Shown: positions 9,789-19,029 of the stretch, piece after piece
Numbering within the stretch: the stretch's first letter is position 1
Layout of the letters: the number at the start of each line of letters is the position of its first letter
DNA from: Platycnemis pennipes
Lineage: Eukaryota > Arthropoda > Insecta > Odonata > Platycnemididae
Reading direction: 5' to 3'
Length of the DNA: 64,000 nucleotides
Assembly: GCA_933228895.1 (NCBI GenBank)
Contig: OW121851.1
Coordinates: 134,649,624 to 134,713,623, forward strand
The notes under the pieces: model-generated
Databases searched by the model: none
The model's input: the letters and a program-made list of their open reading frames with translations, nothing else
What the model was told of the DNA's origin: nothing
Program-made: the position numbers and the translations under genes

Positions 9789-11372
9789 TTAGTTGGAGAG
9801 AATATCTTCCATTCGTGAAACTAGGCTTTTTAAATCGTTTGCTATGATGGAAAAATCGGAAGGATATTTAGTGGGGCAAGGTATGTCGAATAACCTGAGA
9901 TTATTTTTACCTGCTCTGACTAAAGTGTTATTAAATTCACTGTATTCGTACACGGTTTTTTCACGGAAGAAATACAATAAGCCATTCGTGTATCTAAATG
10001 CTGAATGAATGCCTGAAGGTATCTGTGGAAATACTTTCTTATGTCGAACCTGATCTTTAGGTCTGAAACGACATTGATCCATTTCTATGATATATTCCTC
10101 ATCATAAAATATCAACGTACGACCCGAGTACGTGTTAACTATTGCTTGTACTCTAGCCCCTCGATGTAAACCGATATCGATATTATTTACAGGGTATCCT
10201 TCAAGTAATTCCATTACTGGATATTTCACCATGTAAATCATATTGTTAGCAAATATCGCGATTTCTCCACTCGGCCTATAATAAATAGCATCGAAACCCT
10301 TTAAATTTGTTTCAGGTAAGAATGGAAGCCAATCTGTAATGAGACGAGGACCTACAATGACTCTTTTTTCTGTTTCCATATCCACGAACCAAAACCATTT
10401 TGCGTGAAAAATATACATCAAACTATTGACGACGAGAAATTGATCAACACTCTCGATATCACACAACTCTGGCGGTTGAAGGGGTCCATCGTCCCCTCCT
10501 CCACCTCTTTCCGTATTTTCCCTATGTACATTACTTTTTTCCGACGGATTCTCTCTCTTCTCACCTTCAGGAGGTGCGCCGTAGAGGTATTGCGCCGCTC
10601 GTATATCATCCTCATGTAACGTAAGTTGGTAATTATGATAGTTATAGTATGGGAACATCACAGCGTTCTCATCGTTGGAATGTGAGATGCCAAGCGTGTG
10701 TCCTATCTCGTGGATTAGGACCGCCAGTAGACTAACTTGCCTATCGGGCAATTCGACTTGATGCTTCCCCAAATACCATTCTTCATCTTGATCGATGTGG
10801 ATTTCCAATGGTGAATCATGACCTGTCGGATAATCCGCATGGCCTAATGTACCTCCTGATCCATCCAAGGGAGCAGGGCAGAATTCTTTTCTATGGTAAT
10901 ATTTATGAATGTTCCGCGTATTCAAAATGATAATATCTGGGCTATGAGAATCTTGCTCAAACTTTAAATTCATCGCCTGACTCCATATTTCAAATGCTCT
11001 ATTTGCCACTTCTATGTAGGTTTTGTTCACCAGGGCGTAGTGCCATTTCACAACGCCTTTATCCCATTTATAATGAGACAACGAAAACCCGGAATCATCG
11101 ACAACGCCGCATCGGGGTCTATTAGTTAAATTTAGAGTCATCTCGTTTAATTCACCATCTTTGGTTATATTATAATATTCTTGAAAAATTTTAAGAGCTT
11201 CCTTAAAAGCGGTAGGATCAATGTTAGCTAATTCGTTCTCAATTACGTTCAAGTATCCATAATGACGTAGATATTCAGCGACGCAAAGCGTTTGATTGGT
11301 GCTGTTTTTATCCGAAATGACTATTTGCACCCCCAGCTCACTGAAGAGCAGAAATAAGACAAAAGCAATCAT
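9789..11372 (-). CDS. Matrix metalloproteinase (matrixin) with hemopexin domain, intronless
   Basis: 527 residues, intact. A hydrophobic signal peptide (about 1-20) implies secretion. A peptidoglycan-binding-like prodomain (about 28-80) is followed by the cysteine switch PRCGVVD with Cys88. The catalytic domain (about 100-265) has the zinc site HEIGHTLGISH (His221, Glu222, His225, His231) and a Met-turn at Met239. A hinge rich in E, G and P (266-302) leads to a hemopexin domain with bracketing cysteines at 304 and 499. This is the standard layout of an animal matrix metalloproteinase that degrades extracellular matrix. No RXKR furin site is visible and no membrane anchor. Host insect Mmp genes normally have introns; this one has none and lies inside a Polinton-like element, suggesting capture via RNA or a virus. 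Substrate and role are unknown; basement-membrane remodelling is a reasonable inference. Confidence 0.95.
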   Translation of the reverse strand: MIAFVLFLLFSELGVQIVISDKNSTNQTLCVAEYLRHYGYLNVIENELANIDPTAFKEALKIFQEYYNITKDGELNEMTLNLTNRPRCGVVDDSGFSLSHYKWDKGVVKWHYALVNKTYIEVANRAFEIWSQAMNLKFEQDSHSPDIIILNTRNIHKYYHRKEFCPAPLDGSGGTLGHADYPTGHDSPLEIHIDQDEEWYLGKHQVELPDRQVSLLAVLIHEIGHTLGISHSNDENAVMFPYYNYHNYQLTLHEDDIRAAQYLYGAPPEGEKRENPSEKSNVHRENTERGGGGDDGPLQPPELCDIESVDQFLVVNSLMYIFHAKWFWFVDMETEKRVIVGPRLITDWLPFLPETNLKGFDAIYYRPSGEIAIFANNMIYMVKYPVMELLEGYPVNNIDIGLHRGARVQAIVNTYSGRTLIFYDEEYIIEMDQCRFRPKDQVRHKKVFPQIPSGIHSAFRYTNGLLYFFREKTVYEYSEFNNTLVRAGKNNLRLFDIPCPTKYPSDFSIIANDLKSLVSRMEDILSN

Positions 11373-11450
11373 TCTATGAGAGTAGAATGATGCGTGTGTT
11401 CAATACCACGCAAAAGGAAATAATGAGCCCTTCCTTCAATACTGCTGTCG

Positions 11451-11458
11451 ATTTTATA
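11451..11458 (-). promoter_or_regulatory. TATA box of the metalloproteinase gene
   Basis: On the minus strand TATAAAAT lies about 80 bp before the ATG at 11372. With a start about 30 bp downstream this gives a leader of about 50 bases, consistent with a compact virus-like promoter. Confidence 0.55.
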
Positions 11459-11849
11459 GTTGTTTGCTCATTACGCAATCGTTTATCATTAAAAGAATCA
11501 TTTTATTAGCACGCTTTAAACCATTTCTCTTAATATTAAAATACCTCCACGCAAGTGTGTTAATCCAATATTCGAAAATAAAGCGTTCATCACCACTGAC
11601 CTACACCCGTAATCTTATCCCACCGTTCTGACATATGTTAGGGGTGAATTCTCACCGAAGCCATCTCAACGCTCAATGATCTATAATATTACGTCTAATA
11701 AACTAATATTACGTCTTTTTTATAAAAATGCAATGGTGGAAGATTGCTCGCCACTACGAAATGGAATTGGATCTCCGAGTTTGTTTGTCAAAAGAATTTG
11801 AATGCTCTCAATGTTATTTTTATTTTTTACGCTATCATTTTACGCAAAC
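11459..11849. other. Intergenic, AT-rich
   Basis: No gene seen. A short plus-strand frame starts at 11728 behind a TATAAAAATG string, but its second half is the complement of the broken hydrophobic-tail gene, so it is treated as a shadow. Confidence 0.45.
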
Positions 11850-12096
11850 TCATTTTCCGCCAATGAGGCTACCTATGACACCACTCAATATGGATCCGAG
11901 TAGCATTGGCAGAAATCCTCCTTTTGTATACGAGAATCCTTTTTTTTAATGCTTATGCCACGCAAAGCCAAGTCTCTCAAAGTATATCGATGCTTGAATA
12001 GTTTTCGCTTTAGCCTATTATTTATCTTATGTCTACGTTCAAGCGTATTCAAACAGCATTCAGAGATGGCTTTAATCAACTCCGCATCCGATTCTC
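11850..12096 (-). pseudogene. Broken basic protein with glycine-rich hydrophobic tail (Polinton-type small virion-like protein)
   Basis: From about 12096 down, the minus strand encodes a lysine/arginine-rich stretch (..LKRKLFKHRYTLRDLA..). The frame then fails at an eight-A run near 11960. A second frame, ending at a TGA at 11850-11852, encodes a glycine-initiated hydrophobic tail (GGFLPMLLGSIL..). A basic region followed by K-GGFLP-type hydrophobic tail is, as I recall, a recurring small open reading frame of Polintons and adintovirus-like elements, probably a minor virion or membrane-active protein; I could not confirm this. At least one and probably two small indels in A runs separate the parts, so the copy is inactive unless recoding occurs. 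No ATG is obvious at the amino end. Confidence 0.5.
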
Positions 12097-12657
12097 TTTA
12101 CTATAGCTGAACGCAACTTTGGTTTGGTAGATTTTAGCACATGGAGCAAATGATTATTGTTCTACAATCTTTTCATCATGCACGGACATGTAGATTACTG
12201 TGACCCTGTCTTCAGGAAAGATTTTAGTACGGAATCTAAACCTTTTGCCCGCGTCCTGTCCGAGGTCTAGGACCAAATAACCGAATGGTTCTTACTTCAC
12301 CTCTTGATATACCCTTTCCAATTACTGTAATTTTTCAATTGATATGATACAAACGGTAGCAATACCGCGTCTATTATCACTCACAGTTTAATCAACGTAA
12401 GCAATCAACTTACGAGAACATCAATACTTCAGAGACCAGATCTTAGCGTACATTATTACGCATACACACACGGAAATGCAACGCAGTTCACCTTGAACGG
12501 TGAACTCTTTCCTTTCATACCGTGCTCAAACGCGTTCTTTTGATGAATGTATAGTTAACATTCGAACTCAGTCGTTCTATATCTCACGAAGCAGCAGCGG
12601 TGAAACAAATGCCCTGCATTATCAAGTGTCAGCGTCAGGTGCCTGGAAGAGAGTGTC
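12097..12657. other. Unassigned stretch, Polinton-like element
   Basis: No convincing gene. A plus-strand frame of 83 codons at 12500-12751 has ordinary composition and overlaps the TATA element of the next gene, so it is not accepted. Confidence 0.4.
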
Positions 12658-12667
12658 TTATATAAAG
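12658..12667 (+). promoter_or_regulatory. TATA box before the small membrane-protein frame
   Basis: TATATAAAG near 12659 lies about 170 bp before the ATG at 12831 in the same direction. Weak evidence alone, stronger because of the frame downstream. Confidence 0.35.
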
Positions 12668-12830
12668 TCTCGGATTTGGTACAGCTTAACACTGGATGTT
12701 GGTGGGCATCTTGATCTATTCCTACAGAGAAGATACTCTCACAACCGATAGAACTATTGAATGGTAGTGAAAGTTGTCAGTGTAAAACGTGTATTTGGTG
12801 TAGGTGTGAGTGTGAAAATAACGTGAAATT

Positions 12831-13010
12831 ATGGATCACGCAATCGATGGTCTGGAAACTATTATATTTTTTATTTGTGATAATATACACTTTTTCGAAT
12901 GCATTATTGGTATTATATTTTTTATATGTCTAGGAATGGAAATACATAATAATATCAATGATGGTGTTAATAATAATCAAACTACATTCAATATTACGAA
13001 TGGGCTTTAA
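12831..13010 (+). CDS. Small putative membrane protein, 59 residues
   Basis: Starts with ATG at 12831 and ends with TAA at 13008-13010. The first half is hydrophobic, with two patches rich in isoleucine and phenylalanine (TIIFFIC and CIIGIIFFICLG) that could form one membrane segment. The carboxyl end is hydrophilic and asparagine-rich. No homologue recognised. Small single-span proteins are common in Polinton-like and adintovirus genomes. A TATA-like box lies upstream. The sequence is AT-rich, so a chance frame cannot be excluded. Confidence 0.35.
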   Translation: MDHAIDGLETIIFFICDNIHFFECIIGIIFFICLGMEIHNNINDGVNNNQTTFNITNGL

Positions 13011-13083
13011 ACCTTTTGAGAGATAAAAGGTTTGTGTACATTAAAATAAAAATTATACAGAGTCAATGCTTGTTATTTAATTC

Positions 13084-13298
13084 CTACCCAGAAGGCTCTA
13101 AGTCGGGATCATTACTCTCCTGAATAAACCTAATCCGTTCTTGTGACCTCTTTATGATTCGAGCCCCCGGGGCATTGTATTTACGCAACTGTTTAAAGCG
13201 GTTGACCTTGGCTTTTTGCTTTCCGCTCGCTCCTCTGCGTACGTGAGGTTATTCTTGCGGATATTTTGACGGGCGACTCGCTCGTTATATGATCTCAT
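13084..13298 (-). pseudogene. Basic protein fragment with one frameshift
   Basis: The ATG at 13298 opens a strongly charged frame (MRSYNERVARQN..). A second frame further down (..FKQLRKYNAPGARII..) continues in the same style to a TAG at 13084-13086. The whole is about 71 codons of basic/acidic, coding-looking sequence and the frame change lies around 13170-13200. Its richness in R, K, E and Q and the lack of hydrophobic segments suggest a nucleic-acid-associated or structural protein. No family recognised. It lies tail-to-tail with the small membrane-protein frame. Confidence 0.4.
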
Positions 13299-16200
13299 AT
13301 GCTACGGTACATATATGGTAGGTAGAGATCACTACCTGATACAGCTTTCAGAGTTTGATGGAAAGACTAAAAACGGTAGGTACTAAAAACATGGTGACAA
13401 TTTGGTAGAATCAATAGACTCGCCTATCCTAGTCGCGCGACATTACGGACTAGTTAACGAGCGTTTCGTTTCGGAGCGGTTCATCGAATATTAATAATGA
13501 TATGTATGATGGTTAATATGTGCAGCCACTTGAAGACTATATATCAGACTGTGTATTGGACTATGCATTCAGGAAGGAAGAAATTTACCGAGTTGATTAC
13601 AGTGAGGAAAGAGTTAATCATAGTACTACTGCGTTCTTTTTTAGCTTGACTCTTCCGCTGGTATGGATCCGAATACTCGTGAATTTAAGGTATATATCGA
13701 TAGTCAACTCTACTGTACCGGATACTCTATTATTCTGGAATTTTACTATATCATTATTTGAATTTCCCGCTTTTTTTCAGAGAAGCTGATTGGTTGATTT
13801 TTAGATCATCTCCACCAATCAGGAGAAGCTTTTTTACTTAGCGATAGCATTTCAAGACGATGCAGAAGACAACAAAAATTACCAGTTCCATACCAACTAA
13901 CGAAAAAGTAATCTCGAAAGAGTAAGAATGATGAGTTGAACACCTTGTTCAAGACGATTAAGGAGGAACCATCATTTTGGGCATGCCCGAAAACCTACCC
14001 TGATTTTAACATATATTATAGTTCATCGTTTTCCCTTTCGAATGGTGTAAAAATATTGCTATGTCATAGACCATTTAACCAACATATATGGATTTGAATG
14101 TGAAGGATTTTCACGTGGAAATGCATTGTCCTTATGATAGTATGATGACCCCGAAAAAATTTGTTAAAAACTAAGGAAACGTGCACGATATGTTGTGCAC
14201 ATAATATATTTTTCCAGCCCAGGTCATCGGATGTTTAACGTTAGTATTTAAAGTACATACTTCGTCGGAAGTCGGAAGAAGGAGACGGTAAGTTGCGATG
14301 GACATGGCAACATACTCTTGTTCAAATTCTGTTACTTATCATTTTTGTTATTATTATATAACTCAATGTAAAGACCTTAGTGCTGTTTGTGGAGTTTATT
14401 AAGTAAATAAAATATGAAATGGGGTATAGAAGTTAAGCAGACGACTTGAATTTAATCTTCATAATGCCTATGTATATCGAATTAATATCAGGCGGTACTC
14501 TTAGAAAATGCTGGCAACGTCTTTGTTAAAATTGATTAATTTGCGCATACTACGTTGGTAACTTTTTTAATGCTCCAAATTACTTTAAATCAGAATTTTC
14601 AAACCTATGAGTTCAGAATATTAGGAATTTATCAGCACCACTAATTTATCGATTTCATTTGCGGTAGACGTTTTTCTTAATGTGAAGGCATCTGTATACA
14701 GTAATGTATACCTATACATGTACGTACATATTCATGCAATCGCGTGTTTCGAACAGATTCAGATAAACATAAGAGTCCCGCAGTCTCTCCTAAAACTGGT
14801 GATTGATTGATAAGCGGGTGTTAAAAAATCGGGTCTCAGGCAGTAGCGAAAACTAAGATGGAAAGCATCTTAAGTATTTATTAAGGTACCTTACCATTGA
14901 CGATAATAGGAAGCAAACCTGTACATTGATCTCAATTATAAAATTAGAATGCATAACTCGACTTTATGGGTTCAGATAATTCACGTTTAATAAATGTTGT
15001 TCACAGAAATTCATTTTTTTATTGTAAAGCTTAATTTGACTACATTTTTTGTTTGTCCGTTTTCTGCATAAACATAACGATTTATTTATAGTTATAGCGA
15101 ACACAATGCATATTGGAAGTTGAAGTCCTTAAGTCTAGTCCGTAAGTTATTAAAACTTTGAACTTTTTTTTTCATAAACCAACCTTATGTCGAGTAAGGC
15201 TATCCATTCTAAGGAAATAGATTCAATATGATTGATTAAGAAAATGAAATCAATACGATTCCACCAAAAATGAGATGTCGAAAAAGTGATGATGAATTTG
15301 ATGTATGAATGATGTCACAAACAAATGATTGAAGTGAAAAATAATGCAATTGATCACGAAAATAAACTGTCAAGATACATTTTAAAACGTTTTACAACCA
15401 AAAATAATTATTTATTTTCCTTTGTTCATTAATAAATATTGTAATCAAATTTTGAGAGGAAATTCTCATCGATAACGGATATATAGCTAGAAAGATATCT
15501 GCCTACTCGGAGAATTACTGCTGCATGAATGATGTTTTTCTTTAAGTTTATTAATAGTCCCATTCATTTTATTACAGGTATTTCGTTTTATAACGCTGGT
15601 TCTCTTAGATGGCTTGACGAAGAAAATTGGTTGAATTATATTCTGAATAAGATTAATGTGATTTGCCAGGGTTGTTCTAGGATAGATCATTAAAGAAAAT
15701 ATCTATATGTATAATGAGTATAAAAGTCACTAGTAGTGACGACGTAAAAATCTATTTTAAATATATAATACACTGCTAACCACCTCTGAGATACGAGGAA
15801 AGTGGTGGCTCCGCACGGGGCATGTTCCACTGTCGAGTACAAAATTCTAGTTATTAAGTTAAAATAAGTATTTATCCGTTGGAATTCAAGCAGTATTATG
15901 TGCACCTACATTTATGCTCTCAGAATGCATGATGGACACTGAAATTACGTTACGCAAATATTCGTTGTTACACGCCCGAATTTTAGGGAAATGTCGAAAA
16001 ACAACTACATTTATGTTTGGCCTGGAGTGTCACGCATGTATGCAATATGAATTTAGAACGACAATACCCTCTCTTCATTAGTTTAACCCCTGAACTTTGG
16101 TTAGCACACCGTAATATTTCTTAATAATCTTTAGTCAACAATCCTTAGATTGGTTTCGCGCAGCTCTCATATCACATAACCCGTTATTACTCCTGTGTTA

Positions 16201-17051
16201 AGGAGTTTTACACGCACTCATAGCATATTCCGAAATTTTATGCATATCAATGCCAGTTGGATCTTTCATTCTCAATTCAGTCAGGAACCTAATAAATGCG
16301 CTCGAACTTAACTCTTCTGAAAAATCGTTAAAAGAATACGTATTTAAACTCATCTAATGATGTTGACATTTCAAAAGACTATAAAACCGGTCATAACCTA
16401 GAGACGCGAGAGATGTGACAATATCTTGAATATGTTTTAAGGAATGGAAGGTGCTCTTCATTCACCATATTTAAATCATAACGGGGGGGAGAACTTTATC
16501 CATATATTGAAAGTCTCCGCATTCGAAATGCATTTATTGAAACTCCACCTAAGGAGGAAACTTGATAAATTAGATTTTTCTTTTGTTTGATTACGTAGAT
16601 ACTATTTTTATGTATTTCTCTCGTTGGCTCATCTTTGATCGTACGCTAATTCATATGTTAAGACTCAATTGACCCAAGAGATGATGGGTCAGAAAATGGT
16701 AATCTGAACTCTGAGAGTAATCTTGAGCGGAGCAGTGGTTGTTGGTCAGAGGAGCACCAGCTCTCTCTATTATGGGGGAATAAGAAGCTTCCTCGGTGGT
16801 GCTAGATGTGACGTTAAAAATGTCGTATATTATACATTAACTGAGACCAACCAGTAAATGTGTGTTTATAGTGTCGAGACTGCTCAGCTGTCTTTCGTTC
16901 TCAATGTAAGTCCATTACGGAGGATGATATTAAGACGTTCGAGTTCGAGCAGCCCTTCCTCTTAATATTAAAGATAAGGTATTAAGAAATGATAACTAGG
17001 TGAATAGGTTTGATTTTTTTATTAGTTGCAAATCCATACAAAGATGTAGTT
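13299..17051. other. Gene-poor interior of the Polinton-like element
   Basis: About 3.75 kb without a supported gene, where an autonomous Polinton would carry large genes. Observations: a TATTTAAAG box near 14247 followed by a strong splice-donor-like GGTAAGTTG near 14290; a short acidic open stretch at about 16665-16805 (GSENGNLNSESNLE..); and AT-rich, stop-rich sequence elsewhere. Short frames at 13520, 15487 and 15690 are low-complexity. The region probably represents decayed or non-coding filler left after loss of core genes. Confidence 0.45.
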
Positions 17052-17525
17052 TTAAAATATAATCATTTCATCTTCGATGGCTAATACAAACTTTATCACT
17101 CGGAGTCGAGCTCCCTTGACAGCGTCAGTAGTACCATATTTCACAAGAGACTTTTTATGATCTGTATAACAAATCGGTTTACATCCATCCATAGCTAGTG
17201 AACCACCACCCTTTGATATCACTCTTGTATATTCTCCTGATGCTCCATCAACGTCGGTTCTCCTTGGTATATCACCTCCTTTGGGTAATGAGATTGGCTT
17301 GTTTTTCTCATATACGTCCAACCAGATGACCGTAGGGTGCTCTTCAGCCTTCCGCCGTTTCTCAGGGCAACTGATGTCTTCGTCCACGGTGATATTAAAT
17401 CGCTCAACAGCTCCGTTTCCATTTTGAAAGCCAGAAAATGTTACTTCTTGGCCGACGATTTCAAATTCTCGGTTTTGATGCCTGAAGACACAGTAATATG
17501 CCCTTTGAAAGTCTATAGTAAGCAT
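17052..17525 (-). CDS. Right-end protein of the Polinton-like element
   Basis: 157 residues from the ATG at 17525 to TAA at 17052. Residues 1-33 follow the same pattern as the carboxyl third of the left-end protein (F-x3-YY-x-VF-x-H, IVG, V-x-FSGF), so the two are paralogues placed at opposite ends and both read inward. The frame is open upstream of the ATG almost to the inverted repeat, so the amino part equivalent to the left protein may have been lost or is read from another start. The rest is hydrophilic, with a cysteine-containing segment (GCKPICYTD). No family recognised. The intact length suggests it is or was recently functional. Confidence 0.55.
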   Translation of the reverse strand: MLTIDFQRAYYCVFRHQNREFEIVGQEVTFSGFQNGNGAVERFNITVDEDISCPEKRRKAEEHPTVIWLDVYEKNKPISLPKGGDIPRRTDVDGASGEYTRVISKGGGSLAMDGCKPICYTDHKKSLVKYGTTDAVKGARLRVIKFVLAIEDEMIIF

Positions 17526-17582
17526 AAAATCTGTGTTCGCAACCTTTAGACGATCTTTGGGGATATAAATGGGGGATGGGAG

Positions 17583-17716
17583 GGGGAGGGGGGGGGGTAT
17601 GTTGTCATGTGTCTAGGGGTGTGACGTCGACCTAGCTCAGCTAGAGTACGCAAAAGTGAAAGGGAAAAGAGCTTCGCGGATGACCTTGCGCCAGTTCGAT
17701 TATTTTGATATCTACT
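17583..17716 (-). repeat. Right terminal inverted repeat of the Polinton-like element
   Basis: Inverted partner of 7843-7974, ending in CT. It contains the matching G homopolymer at 17588-17598. The coding frame of the adjacent right-end gene runs almost up to this repeat. Confidence 0.92.
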
Positions 17717-17722
17717 CTTCAT
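17717..17722. repeat. Right 6-bp target site duplication CTTCAT
   Basis: Direct copy of 7837-7842. The following sequence, TTCCTGTG, continues exactly as in the empty sites of units B and C. Confidence 0.93.
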
Positions 17723-17865
17723 TTCCTGTGAAAAAATCAACAATTTTCAATTTTTAAAAAAGACATTAGTAATGGAGCATTGGAACATTAGAACTTATAA
17801 TGAAGTTATTCCCCATTTAAAAAGGAAAATTCGATAAGGTATAAGTCGGTATTCAAATAAAGAAA

Positions 17866-18790
17866 TTCACCATTAATGATTGAGGCAAGAATAAGGAAAA
17901 GATGGAGACAAGGCTTCCGCATTGTCTCCAGTAATTTTTAATGTTTATATCGGGAGAGCCTTGAATTAAATCAAAGAGAAGTCTTCTGGGGTTAATATCC
18001 ATGGAGTAAAAAATTAACATGCTGAGATTCGCAGATGACATAGCGCTCATAGCAGAGACAGATAGAGATCTGAATAAGATGCTGATAACCATGGAAAGGA
18101 CAATGGCCAGATATCAGCTGAAGATAAATAATAAGAAGACTAAGATACTGGTGTGCAGCAAGAGAGAAGAGGCCTAAACCAAATTTAAACTACGAAAACA
18201 TAAGCTGGCAGAGGTGAAAGAGTTATGTTACCTTGGAAGCCAAGTACCGAACGACGGACGAAGCAAGAAGTAGTAAGCAGAATATCCCAGGCGAAAGGGC
18301 ATTTTATCAAAAGAAGAGTCTACTTACCGCTAGAATAACAAGCGTAGAGTTAAGGAAACAATTCATCAGAACGTACATCTGGAGCGTGTTTATTTATGGC
18401 AGCGAAGCATGGACAATGACAGCACAGGAAAAGAAAAGGGTGAAAGCATTCGAAATGTGATGCTACAGCAGAATGGTGAAAATTAAATGGATCCACCAGG
18501 TAAGTAACGAGGAAGTTCTAAGAAGAATCGGAGAAAAGAGAAGTCTTCTGAACATCCTGAGAAGAAGACGGGAGAACTTGATCTGCCAACTCATGAAACA
18601 TGATGGCGTGATGAGGACAATCGTCGAGGGACAAGAATGGCGAAAGAAAGCCTGGTGCAAGATATATGGAACACGTGATAAAGGATGTGAAAGAGAAGAA
18701 TTACATTAATATGAAGAGATTAACCGATAGACGAACTTAGTGGTGAGCTGTATCACGCCAACCTGAGGATTGATGTCTTGATGATGATCA
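17866..18790 (+). mobile_element. LINE 3 remnant (3' half), unit A
   Basis: Non-LTR retrotransposon 3' fragment. It reads as the reverse transcriptase FADD region (LRFADDIALIAET.. near 18020-18060), the YLGS motif (18220), and the carboxyl domain with IWSVFIYGSEAWTM and the downstream MVKIKWIHQVSNEEVLRRIGEK segment, with stops and frameshifts between them. It ends in the family's TTGATGATGAT-type tail near 18780. 5' truncation is typical of target-primed insertion. Confidence 0.8.
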
Positions 18791-19029
18791 CCATAAACAA
18801 GTCGCATGTATAGAAATCATTAAAAATGCGAATAGTTGATTTTTAAAACACTAATACTCTTGCAATAGTTAACATTTTGGTCAACTTTGCTCGTAATGTT
18901 TCAAAAATGTTTGTTCCTCAGATGAGACAAAATAAATAGGAATTGAACATTTTAGCATATCATATATAAATTTTTATATCGAAATTAAAACAACTGGTCT
19001 TTTTCATTAACATCTGTTTAAATCTTGGT

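Larger units (their letters stand above)
7843..17716. mobile_element. Polinton/Maverick-like element carrying a matrix metalloproteinase
   Basis: A 9,874-bp insertion present only in unit A. The ends are inverted repeats of about 132 bp starting AGTAGATATC and ending GATATCTACT. The 6-bp sequence CTTCAT flanks both sides (7837-7842 and 17717-17722), while units B and C have a single CTTCAT at the same place. Polintons are known for 6-bp duplications, AG...CT termini and long inverted repeats. Genes seen: a small protein (8545-8790, +), a nuclear-type protein (9012-9605, -), a metalloproteinase (9789-11372, -), a broken basic/hydrophobic protein (11850-12096, -), a small membrane protein (12831-13010, +), a basic fragment (13084-13298, -) and a protein at the right end (17052-17525, -). 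I found no polymerase B, integrase, ATPase, protease or capsid gene, so it is probably non-autonomous. Alternatives with 6-7 bp duplications, such as Dada, are less likely given the AG/CT ends. Confidence 0.8.

Noticed and set aside
11728..11949. 73-codon plus frame behind TATAAAAATG
   Set aside because: Half of it is antisense to the broken hydrophobic-tail gene, and the TATA string overlaps the start codon, leaving no room for a leader.
15780..15840. Possible tRNA-like hairpin
   Set aside because: The CCACCTCTG/GTGGTGG pairing gives one hairpin only; no A/B boxes or cloverleaf.
7843..17716. Integrated parvovirus/densovirus
   Set aside because: Inward-facing end genes and inverted repeats were suggestive, but the exact 6-bp duplication, AG/CT ends, size and lack of any NS1-type helicase favour a Polinton-like element.
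18463..18660. Minus-strand frames opposite the LINE 3 carboxyl region (also 35580-35777 and 60849-61193)
   Set aside because: Complement of retrotransposon coding sequence; the plus strand carries the recognisable motifs.
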